Source: Natroniella sp046097105
Lineage (GTDB): Bacteria > Bacillota > Halanaerobiia > Halobacteroidales > Halobacteroidaceae
Direction: 5' to 3'
NCBI RefSeq assembly: GCF_046097105.1
Contig: NZ_CP175562.1
Span: 868,001 to 932,000 of the forward strand
DNA length: 64,000 bases
In this document: one piece after another, positions 25,979 to 33,629 of the stretch
How positions within the stretch are numbered: position 1 is the first letter of the stretch
How the letters are laid out: every line of letters begins with the position of its first letter
Program-made: the position numbers and the translations under genes
Notes under the pieces: model-generated
What the model was told of the DNA's origin: nothing
The model's input: only the letters and a program-made list of their open reading frames with translations
The model's database searches: none

Positions 25979-26806
25979 ATGGATAGAAATTTAATTAATA
26001 TATATTTTAAAGAAACAAGCCATCGTTTACTTTCTAAAGAAGAAGAGGTTGAGTTAGGAAAAAGAATTGCTGCCGGCGATAAAGAAGCTAGAGAAAAATT
26101 GATTAATTCTAATTTAAGATTGGTAATTAGTATTGCTAAAAAATATAATAATCAAGGCTTAGATTTTTCAGATTTAATACAAGAAGGAAATGTTGGTTTA
26201 ATTAAAGCAGTTGAAAAATTTAAATATCAAAAAGGTTATAGATTCAGTACTTATGCTACATGGTGGATTGAACAAAAGATTAGAAGAGCAATTAAACGAC
26301 AGGGACGAATGATTAGATTATCTTTTCAAGTACAAAATAATATTAATCAACTTAAACGAAATCAGGAATATTTACGGGCCAAACTCCATCGAGAACCGAC
26401 ACTAGAAGAATTGGCAGAAGATATGGATTTAACAGTAGAAAAAGTAAGTGAATTGATTGAGCTAAGTCAAGATATATCTTCTTTAAATAATAGAATTGGA
26501 GAAAATCAAGATAGTGACCTCTTTTCTCTAATCCCTAGTGAATTTGATTTAATTAAAGTTATCCTTAAAGATGATCTGAAAACAATGATAGATAAATTAT
26601 TAAGTTATCTAACTAATCGAGAAGAAAGAATTATTAAATTAAGATTTGGATTAGAAGATGGAAGAGAAAGAACATTTAAAGAAATTGCTAAGCAATTAAA
26701 ACTTTCGCGTGAAAGAATTAGACAATTACTAAATAGAGCATTAGAAAAATTAAAAAGACTAAATTACAATAGAAATTTAGATACATACTTAGGTGTAGTC
26801 AGTTAA
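25979..26806 (+). CDS. RNA polymerase sigma-70 family (group 2-like) sigma factor
   Basis: The 275-residue protein has a short region 1.2 (about 5-35), region 2 with the core-binding and -10-recognition motifs (LIQEGNVGLIKAVEKF, YRFSTYATWWIEQKIRRAI), region 3 (about 115-190) and region 4 with the HTH ERTFKEIAKQLKLSRERIRQ. It is more similar to primary sigma factors than to sporulation sigma factors but lacks region 1.1, which fits an alternative group 2 factor. AAGGGGTG precedes the ATG. It is monocistronic. I cannot name the regulon. Confidence 0.9.
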   Translation: MDRNLINIYFKETSHRLLSKEEEVELGKRIAAGDKEAREKLINSNLRLVISIAKKYNNQGLDFSDLIQEGNVGLIKAVEKFKYQKGYRFSTYATWWIEQKIRRAIKRQGRMIRLSFQVQNNINQLKRNQEYLRAKLHREPTLEELAEDMDLTVEKVSELIELSQDISSLNNRIGENQDSDLFSLIPSEFDLIKVILKDDLKTMIDKLLSYLTNREERIIKLRFGLEDGRERTFKEIAKQLKLSRERIRQLLNRALEKLKRLNYNRNLDTYLGVVS

Positions 26807-26895
26807 ATCAAAAGTGAATAGTTTGAAAATAAGTAGCTTAAACTAAAATCATAACCTTAATGATTCTTTGTTTAACACAATGAGGAGTGAATTTA

Positions 26896-28251
26896 ATGAA
26901 AATAGTTATAATTGGTGGGGTTGCAGCAGGGACATCTGCTGCTGCTAGAGCTAAAAGAATCAACCCTGATGCTGAAATTACTATTTATGAACAGGATAAA
27001 GATATTTCTTATTCTGGATGTGGTCTTCCTTATTATGTTTCTGACGTAGTAAAAGAAAGGGACGATATAATTATTTATACTCCTGAAGATTTTGAAAGTA
27101 CTAAGGGAGCAAGGGTTAAAACTGGACATTATGTTGAAGAGATATTAGTTGAAAAGAAACAACTAGTAGTTAAAGATGTAACTACTTCAAAAACTAAAAA
27201 AATAAATTATGATAAATTATTAATCTCAACTGGTGCCAGTTCTTTTATTCCTCCGATCAAAGGAATAGATTTAAATAATATTTTCACTTTACGTAATGTA
27301 GAAAATGCAGATCAAATTAAAGCTTTTCTTGCTAAAAACAAACCTACTGATGTGGTTATTGTTGGTGGAGGGTACATAGGTTTAGAAATGACAGAAAGTT
27401 TACTTGAACATAATCTAAATTTAACTATAATTGAGCGTTCAAACCAATTGCTAAATAATCTAGATCCTGATATGGCAAAAATAGCAACTAATTATTTAGA
27501 AAAAAAAGGAGTCACTATTTTAACGAAAAAAGAAGTAGTCGGTTTTAAAGGAAAGAATCAAGTAGAGAAGGTAATTATCGATACAGATGAAGAGATAAAA
27601 ACAGATTTTGTTATTCTTGCTTTAGGTGTTAGACCAAATGTTGAACTTGCTAAAAAAGCAGGGATTAAATTAGGAGAAACCGGAGCAATTGCAGTTAATT
27701 CTAAGATGGAAACTTCTATCCAGGATATTTATGCTGCTGGTGATTGTGCAGAAACAGAGCATTTAATTACCGGAGAAAAGGTTTGGATTCCATTGGGTTC
27801 TACGGCTAATAAACAAGGACGGATAGCAGGAAGCAATTTAGTAGGAATAGATAATCAATTTAATGGAGTACAAGGAACCTCTATAACAAAAGTCTGTGAT
27901 TTAGTAGTTGCTAAAACTGGTCTGACCGCTAAGGAAGCAAAGGAGATAGGTTGTCAATTTGTAACTTCAACTATTGAAGCCCCTAATCATGCTAGCTATT
28001 ATCCAGATTATGAAAAAATGACTATTAAATTAGTGGTTGACAAGAAGAATAAACAAATATTAGGTGGTCAAATTATAGGAAAAGGTGGTGTGGATAAGAG
28101 GATAGATATTCTAGCAACGGCTATTTATAATAAAATGAAAGCTGATGATTTAATTAATTTAGATCTAGCTTATGCTCCTCCTTTTTCTGTACCTAAAGAT
28201 GGAACGATGATTGCTGGTTTAGTAGCTAGTAAGGAGATTGAAGAAGAATAG
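26896..28251 (+). CDS. CoA-disulfide reductase / NADH oxidase-like flavoprotein
   Basis: The 451-residue protein has the FAD-binding GGVAAGTSAAARAKR motif at the N-terminus, the single redox cysteine Cys42 in SYSGCGLPYY, the NAD(P)H-binding VVIVGGGYIGLEMTESL (about 150-167), and the C-terminal dimerisation domain with tyrosines in YYPDYEKM and YAPPFS, as in CoA-disulfide reductases. It has no fused rhodanese domain. Members reduce CoA disulfide, polysulfide or oxygen. The ATG at 26896 is 8 nt after GAGGAG; an upstream GTG overlaps that site. Exact substrate is not decided by sequence. Confidence 0.9.
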   Translation: MKIVIIGGVAAGTSAAARAKRINPDAEITIYEQDKDISYSGCGLPYYVSDVVKERDDIIIYTPEDFESTKGARVKTGHYVEEILVEKKQLVVKDVTTSKTKKINYDKLLISTGASSFIPPIKGIDLNNIFTLRNVENADQIKAFLAKNKPTDVVIVGGGYIGLEMTESLLEHNLNLTIIERSNQLLNNLDPDMAKIATNYLEKKGVTILTKKEVVGFKGKNQVEKVIIDTDEEIKTDFVILALGVRPNVELAKKAGIKLGETGAIAVNSKMETSIQDIYAAGDCAETEHLITGEKVWIPLGSTANKQGRIAGSNLVGIDNQFNGVQGTSITKVCDLVVAKTGLTAKEAKEIGCQFVTSTIEAPNHASYYPDYEKMTIKLVVDKKNKQILGGQIIGKGGVDKRIDILATAIYNKMKADDLINLDLAYAPPFSVPKDGTMIAGLVASKEIEEE

Positions 28252-28275
28252 AATAAAAAAAGAGATGCTATCGTT

Positions 28276-28315
28276 AAAATAGTTGGTATGCAGATTAGCT
28301 TTCCAACTATTTTTA
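28276..28315 (+). terminator. Terminator after the CoA-disulfide reductase-like gene
   Basis: AAAATAGTTGG (28276-28286) pairs with CCAACTATTTT (28303-28313) around a 16-nt loop. Confidence 0.65.
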
Positions 28316-28415
28316 ATTTAAAAAGAATATAATATAAACAGTACCATTAATTACTTTTGTAGTTCTTTTTAAAGAATGATAAGATTTTTTTATAAGTTTA
28401 GAAAGGGGGCCTAGC

Positions 28416-28694
28416 ATGCCAAAACAATCTAAGAACTTTTTAAATACATTAGCTAAAGTCTATAAAGAAAATTCTATTGAAGCAGAAAATGAAGATTTGA
28501 TTCCAATTCGTTCTAATTATCTAAAACTACTAAAGTGTATCACATCAAATGAACCCCTTATTGAAAAAAATAATTTTGAAAAAATAAAAGAATATGTAAC
28601 CAATTTACTTAACCTTTCGGATGATATAAAGATAAAAGATTTTTTTATTATTAAATTCATTTTGAATTTTTTAAATAAAGAGCCTCAAAACTAA
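28416..28694 (+). CDS. Hypothetical protein (92 aa)
   Basis: A 92-residue soluble protein, lysine-, asparagine- and isoleucine-rich and apparently helical throughout (for example SNYLKLLKCITSNEPLIE). AAAGGGGGCC precedes the ATG. There is no signal peptide or clear membrane segment, and I do not recognise a family. It is a single-gene unit ahead of a strong terminator. Confidence 0.6.
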   Translation: MPKQSKNFLNTLAKVYKENSIEAENEDLIPIRSNYLKLLKCITSNEPLIEKNNFEKIKEYVTNLLNLSDDIKIKDFFIIKFILNFLNKEPQN

Positions 28695-28834
28695 ATCGAT
28701 TTTACTGAATAAAAATTAATAAGAATAAGAGGCCTTCGATTATAATATAAAGTTAAGTTTAAAATTAAGTTATTAAAGAGCTTAAAAACAACAAGTTATT
28801 CATGAGTTTCTAAAATAATATAACTTAAAAATAG

Positions 28835-28872
28835 ACAAAGTAAAGCCCTGATAACAGGGCTTTACTTTGTTA
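28835..28872. terminator. Strong bidirectional terminator
   Basis: A perfect 16-bp stem (28835-28850 with 28855-28870, core AAAGCCCTG / CAGGGCTTT) around ATAA. It lies between the 92-residue gene and the convergent SASP remnant. Confidence 0.85.
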
Positions 28873-28884
28873 TATTAACTATTA

Positions 28885-29006
28885 AGTCTCATATTCCCCG
28901 ATAGCCAGATTGATAATTATTAAAGATATCAAATTACTTCTGACTTAGATTTATCTATTGCTTGTTTAGTCATTGAATTTGTTAGTTAATTATTTCTGAT
29001 GCTCAT
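28885..29006 (-). pseudogene. Decayed alpha/beta-type SASP gene copy
   Basis: Read on the minus strand from an ATG at 29006, the sequence gives MSIRNN, a stop, then LTNSMTKQAIDKSKSEV and further stops. This aligns directly with the intact neighbour's MSIRNNNNRLTNPMAKQAMDK start, and the DNA of the two copies is similar over about 120 nt, including CATATTCCCC and CCAGATTGATAAT. The 3' part of the gene is missing and the frame has at least four stops or indels. It is a dead tandem copy of the SASP gene at 29069. Confidence 0.85.
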
Positions 29007-29068
29007 TTTCATACCTTCTATTCTGATTTTTTTGGAAGGTATAATTAAACAGGTGGGGATTTTATTAA

Positions 29069-29293
29069 TTATTGAGGTTGTTTATTAGCCACTTGATTCT
29101 CATATTGTTCAACCATTCTTCTAACCATTTCACCACCAACAGAACCACATTCACGAGAGGTCATATTCCCCCAATAACCAGATTGATAATCATTAGAAAT
29201 GTTAAGCTCCTGAGCTACTTCTAATTTGAATTTATCCATTGCTTGCTTAGCCATGGGATTTGTTAGTCGATTATTATTATTTCTAATACTCAT
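29069..29293 (-). CDS. Small acid-soluble spore protein, alpha/beta type
   Basis: The 74-residue protein coats and protects spore DNA. It has the family features AMDKFKLEVAQEL, containing the region cleaved by the germination protease, the DYQSGYWGNMTSRECGSVGG core, and the C-terminal helix GGEMVRRMVEQYE. The ATG at 29293 is 8 nt after GGAGG; a GTG three codons upstream overlaps that site. It is a strong marker that the organism forms endospores. A decayed second copy lies just downstream. Confidence 0.95.
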   Translation of the reverse strand: MSIRNNNNRLTNPMAKQAMDKFKLEVAQELNISNDYQSGYWGNMTSRECGSVGGEMVRRMVEQYENQVANKQPQ

Positions 29294-29510
29294 CTTTTTC
29301 ACCTCCTCACCTTTATTTGTTATTATATTTCCCTAAAATGAGGATTAAATGTAGTTAACTTTTAGAATAAAAACTGTAAGATTTATTTAGTGGAAAAGAT
29401 TAAATTATTAGAAAAAAAGAGGATTTAATAAAAATCATAAAGAAATCATTAATAATAAGAGATCAAAAGTAAAATCAGTTATTAAATAGCTATAAAAAGT
29501 AGGGATACCA

Positions 29511-31550
29511 ATGGAACAAAATTTGAAGTATAACTCAAAAATTGATTATATAGTGGAATATTTAAAGAATAAATATCTGAGGTGGTATTTAGGTATTGGG
29601 TTGTTGTTGGGAGCTTATTTATCTGCTTTACTAACATTAATTATTTTTATCAGTATTTCTGGTTGGGAGATTAGAAATATTTTTGGTTATAATTCTGAAT
29701 TAATGTTAGCTTTTGCTAGAATAGATTTGAAAAATAAAAAGAAAGAAAAAAGCAAGCAAAGATTACTCCTATTAATCGATAAATATCCTGATTTATTAGA
29801 TTCCTATTTTATTCTTGGAAAGATATTTGAGAAAGAAAATAATTATCAACAAGCAGAGAGGATATTTAAATATATTATCAATTATGAAGATAAGGAATAT
29901 AAGATAAAAAATTATAGTCAAGATGAATTATTTATAGAATCGTATAATTACCTAAGTGATATCTTCATTAAATTAGAAAAATACGAAAAAGCAATTCAAC
30001 ATTTAGAAAAGATGAAGGAAAAAGAATTATTTGATGTTGATATATATATTAAACTAGGTGATCTTTATGATAAACTAGACAACTCTAAAGCCTATATTAA
30101 CTATTCTTATGCTTATAAATTAAATGAGAGTTATACTACTTTGAAAAAATTAGCTAACTATTGTTATAGAAAAAATAAACTTGAGGAAGGAATAAAATAT
30201 TACCAAAGGTTAATTGAACTGGATGAAAACAAAGAAGATATCTATAAATTAGCTCAAATTTATTTAAGACAAAAGGATTATCAAGAAGCAGAAAAGTACT
30301 TAAAAAAATTAATCAAAAAGAAAAAAGATAACCCTTATATCTACTTATATTTAGCCTATTGTAAATTTAACCAAGAAAAATATGATGATAGTATTAAATA
30401 CCTAAAAAGAAGTTGGGAAAAGAGTAAATTGAATGAATCAAAAACTAAAACTACTTTAAATAAAGATGATAAAAAAGAACTCTTTTCTAAATTAGGTGCG
30501 TCACATCTAGAATTAGGGGATTATAAGAAAGCTAAAAAGAATTATAGACAGGTATTAGGTTATGATCACAATAATTTTAAAGCTAGTATTAAAGTTGGAA
30601 CATGTTTGGAAAAAGAGGGCCAATATAATAAAGCAATTAATGCCTATAAGAAGGTATTAGATTTAAACCCAAATCTTCTTACAATCTATTATGGAATTAT
30701 AATCAGTAATTATTATTTAGGAAACCATCAGGAAGTTATTAAATTTTTGAAGGAGTTACTAAGAAGAACTAGAGAGCCACAAATTCACCAGTTATATAAA
30801 AAACTAGGACGAGAAGAAGAATTGATTGATTGTTTAGAGGAGTTTAAAGAAGAATTTCCTAAAAATCATTTTGTTTATCTTGGTTTAGGTTTAGCATACG
30901 AAAGATTATATGATCCTAGAGCTGCTAAAAACTATTTAGAAGCTTACCGAATCAAATCTAAAGAAAAAATCCTAAAAAGAATTTCTATTTACTATGCTAA
31001 TAAGGAAGAATTTAATAAATCTAAAAGGTATTTTACAGAATTATTAGAGATTAATTACAAAGAATTTGAATACATCTTCAACTTTGGAATAGTTTGCTAC
31101 CATCTAGAAGATTTAAGGGAAGCAATTAATAATTTTAAAAATGCTCTGGCTTTAAGAAATGATAAATATGTTGAGTTCTACCTTCATTTAGCTGCAATCA
31201 AATATAAAAAGTTACCACTTTCTTTTGATACTGTTGAAGAATATTTAAACAACTTGGGTACATCTGAATTGGTTTATCTAGAATTAGGTTCTTTGGCTTT
31301 AATAAAAAAGAAGTATGATTTAGCAGAGTTTATATTCAAAAGAAGTATTGAAAATTTCACAGATGATTTTAGGCTATATTATAAGTTGTCCTGCTTATAT
31401 GCAATCAAAGAAGATTATAACCACTCATTAAGAATGTTAAAAAAAGCAGTTAAGTTAAATTCAAATTTAAGAAATAAAATTTTAAATGAGGATAATGAAA
31501 TTTTTGGAAAGATTTTATCCAGTAGCCAATTTAAGAATATTATCAATTAA
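29511..31550 (+). CDS. Membrane-anchored TPR-repeat protein
   Basis: The 679-residue protein has one N-terminal membrane helix (about 27-52) and then roughly 15 tetratricopeptide repeats filling residues 60-670 (recognisable units include YQQAERIFKYIINYEDKEYK, YKKAKKNYRQVLGYDHNNFK and YNKAINAYKKVLDLNPNLLT). TPR solenoids assemble protein complexes, here probably facing the cytoplasm or the envelope. The ribosome site is weak (TAGGGATA). It is followed by a palindrome and then by the vWA-like and HEAT genes, which suggests a functional group. No enzymatic domain is visible. Confidence 0.85.
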   Translation: MEQNLKYNSKIDYIVEYLKNKYLRWYLGIGLLLGAYLSALLTLIIFISISGWEIRNIFGYNSELMLAFARIDLKNKKKEKSKQRLLLLIDKYPDLLDSYFILGKIFEKENNYQQAERIFKYIINYEDKEYKIKNYSQDELFIESYNYLSDIFIKLEKYEKAIQHLEKMKEKELFDVDIYIKLGDLYDKLDNSKAYINYSYAYKLNESYTTLKKLANYCYRKNKLEEGIKYYQRLIELDENKEDIYKLAQIYLRQKDYQEAEKYLKKLIKKKKDNPYIYLYLAYCKFNQEKYDDSIKYLKRSWEKSKLNESKTKTTLNKDDKKELFSKLGASHLELGDYKKAKKNYRQVLGYDHNNFKASIKVGTCLEKEGQYNKAINAYKKVLDLNPNLLTIYYGIIISNYYLGNHQEVIKFLKELLRRTREPQIHQLYKKLGREEELIDCLEEFKEEFPKNHFVYLGLGLAYERLYDPRAAKNYLEAYRIKSKEKILKRISIYYANKEEFNKSKRYFTELLEINYKEFEYIFNFGIVCYHLEDLREAINNFKNALALRNDKYVEFYLHLAAIKYKKLPLSFDTVEEYLNNLGTSELVYLELGSLALIKKKYDLAEFIFKRSIENFTDDFRLYYKLSCLYAIKEDYNHSLRMLKKAVKLNSNLRNKILNEDNEIFGKILSSSQFKNIIN

Positions 31551-31582
31551 TAGTCTAGAAGATATCTTCTAGACTATTAATT
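31545..31582. terminator. Perfect 38-bp palindrome at the TPR gene end
   Basis: Arms 31545-31563 and 31564-31582 are perfectly complementary over 19 nt (core TAGTCTAGAAGAT / ATCTTCTAGACTA). It overlaps the stop codon and is followed by GTTTTA. It could be a terminator or a protein-binding site. Confidence 0.65.
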
Positions 31583-31679
31583 GTTTTATAAAACAATATC
31601 TACCAAATATAAATTAACATATTGAAATTATTTAGTGAATATTATTATAAAAGTACTGGATAAGGGAGGATAGATCTGA

Positions 31680-32363
31680 GTGAGAATACAACAGAATTTA
31701 ATTTTGCTTTTTTTGATTACTATCTTAATTTCAGCTATTTTTGGTCTTAATACTTTAAATATTATCTCAAGTCCTATTACTGAGGAAAATTCAGATATAG
31801 GAAGAGAACTAAAAGTAAGTAATAGTTATCATAATCAAAAGAGGGCCAACATCAAGATCGTCTGGGAAGTCATTTCTCAAAAAGAAGAAGATATTAAGAA
31901 CTCTAGGAATACAATGGCTAAAATCATCAATGACTTTCCTCAAGATGTTTATTTAGGTTTGCGAGTCTTTGGTTCTTATCAACATTCAACAGCCAATTAC
32001 TTTATGAAGGTTCCATTGGCCCAAAAGAATAAACAACAGCTATTAGAACTTGTTAAACAGGCCACACCTACTCTTCATTCTCCAACTAGAATAAACTTGA
32101 TTAGAGCTGGTGAAAGTTTAAGTGAGCAACAAGGAAAAAAACATATCTTATTAGTTACAGATGGAAATAATAATGAGCAACAATCGCTTACTAAAACAAT
32201 ACAATATTTAAAAAATAAAGAAATCCGAACACATATTCTTCAAGTTGGAGATGTAAATAGCACAGATCAACTCTATCTAAGGTCATTAGCTGAAATAGGT
32301 AATGGTAAATACTTCATGCATTCAGAAAAAGATAGTGTTGTCCCTACAATAAATTTGAATTGA
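31680..32363 (+). CDS. von Willebrand factor A-like exported protein with degenerate MIDAS
   Basis: The 227-residue protein has an N-terminal signal or anchor (about 6-28) and a vWA-like domain (about 55-222). The usual first metal-binding loop DxSxS is replaced: the equivalent position reads IKIVWEVISQKEED. The later HILLVTDGNNNEQQ strand keeps the aspartate, and the PTRINLIRAGESL stretch matches the middle loop. The GTG start is 9 nt after AAGGGAGGA. It sits between the TPR and HEAT genes in the same direction. TPR and vWA genes also pair in the Bat operon of Bacteroidetes, so an envelope complex is possible but unproven. Confidence 0.7.
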   Translation: MRIQQNLILLFLITILISAIFGLNTLNIISSPITEENSDIGRELKVSNSYHNQKRANIKIVWEVISQKEEDIKNSRNTMAKIINDFPQDVYLGLRVFGSYQHSTANYFMKVPLAQKNKQQLLELVKQATPTLHSPTRINLIRAGESLSEQQGKKHILLVTDGNNNEQQSLTKTIQYLKNKEIRTHILQVGDVNSTDQLYLRSLAEIGNGKYFMHSEKDSVVPTINLN

Positions 32364-32450
32364 TTTGTTATTAATTAGCTTTTAATGAAGGAAGAAATAG
32401 TAATTTACAGAATATATATAATAACCATCAACAACAGAGGAGAGGTTTTG

Positions 32451-33584
32451 ATGTTCATATCTTATATTAATATTTTACAAGAGTTTAACTTTTTTTATTT
32501 ATTAATTAGCGCTGGAGGAATCATTGCTTTAATTTTACTTAAATATTTTAAATCTAATTCTAAGCTTGATTATGAATTAGTAATTTCAACTTTAAAAAAA
32601 AAGAAAGATTTTAGTGTTTTAGAAGAGGTTGAAGAAAATAAAATAAAAAAGAAGATTTTTTTAGAAGGAAAAAAAGATTTAGAACCTAAAATTTATTTAA
32701 ATATTAAAAGACATCTTTTAAATAATGGTTTAGTTGAAGAGTGTTTTAAAGACTTACTCTGTGCTGAACCTGAAGAAAGAATCTTATCCTGTCAAGTGCT
32801 TTCTAACATTGGTGATGCTCGAGCTATTGATTATTGTGCTACTGCTCTATATGATGAAGATAATAAAGTGAAAAATAAGGCTATTAAAGCTTTAACTAAT
32901 AATGCTAACCCTAAAGTTATTGATACTTTAATTGATTATATAGACCATTGTGATAGTGAAGTGTTATTATCAATGTTAACTAATGCATTTAAACAAATGG
33001 GCTATCAAGCTTTTGAGCAATTAAAAAGGGTTGCTTTTGAGAAAGATGAAGTTTATAGAGTTTGGGCAACTAAATTATTACGGGATATAGATGATAAGGA
33101 GGTCAAAGATCTATTAGTTAAGTTATTAGATGATCAGTCTACACAAGTTAAGATTGAGGCAATCAGAGGGTTGGCCCAATATATTGATCAAGAAGAAATC
33201 TTTAAGCACATAGTTGAACAATTAAAAGATAATGATTGGAAAGTTAGAAATCAAGCAGTTAAAATATTAGGTGACCTTTCTGAGCCAAAAGCTTGTTCTT
33301 ACTTATTTAAAGTAATAGATGATGAACATCAAATAATTAGAATCAATGTTTGTCATGGCTTAATTAAGGCAGGTTATGAAGGAATTAAATATTTAATTAA
33401 GGCTACTAAGATCAAAAAGAGTAAACAAGCAGCATTACAAGCTTTAGATGAATTAGATATAGAGTTTTTAATGGAAGCTATCCAAAATATTTATGGGTCA
33501 GATGAAGCAACTACAACAAGAATAACTAAACAGTTAGTTGAAACAAAAAAAAACAATGACTCACTACAATTGCTCGAAAGTTAA
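32451..33584 (+). CDS. Membrane-anchored HEAT-repeat protein (paralogue 2)
   Basis: The 377-residue protein has an N-terminal membrane helix (about 14-32) and HEAT-like repeats (about 95-350; for example AIDYCATALYDEDNKVKNKA and DWKVRNQAVKILGDLSEPKA). It is a paralogue of the protein at 7435, sharing the GKKDL and DHCD elements and overall length. The ATG at 32451 follows GAGGAGAGG by 5 nt; the upstream ATG at 32385 has no good site. It lies between the vWA-like and UPF0182 genes. Confidence 0.85.
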   Translation: MFISYINILQEFNFFYLLISAGGIIALILLKYFKSNSKLDYELVISTLKKKKDFSVLEEVEENKIKKKIFLEGKKDLEPKIYLNIKRHLLNNGLVEECFKDLLCAEPEERILSCQVLSNIGDARAIDYCATALYDEDNKVKNKAIKALTNNANPKVIDTLIDYIDHCDSEVLLSMLTNAFKQMGYQAFEQLKRVAFEKDEVYRVWATKLLRDIDDKEVKDLLVKLLDDQSTQVKIEAIRGLAQYIDQEEIFKHIVEQLKDNDWKVRNQAVKILGDLSEPKACSYLFKVIDDEHQIIRINVCHGLIKAGYEGIKYLIKATKIKKSKQAALQALDELDIEFLMEAIQNIYGSDEATTTRITKQLVETKKNNDSLQLLES

Positions 33585-33629
33585 CATAGTTAAAGTTTGA
33601 ACTAACTTACTATTGAAAGGATGATTTAA

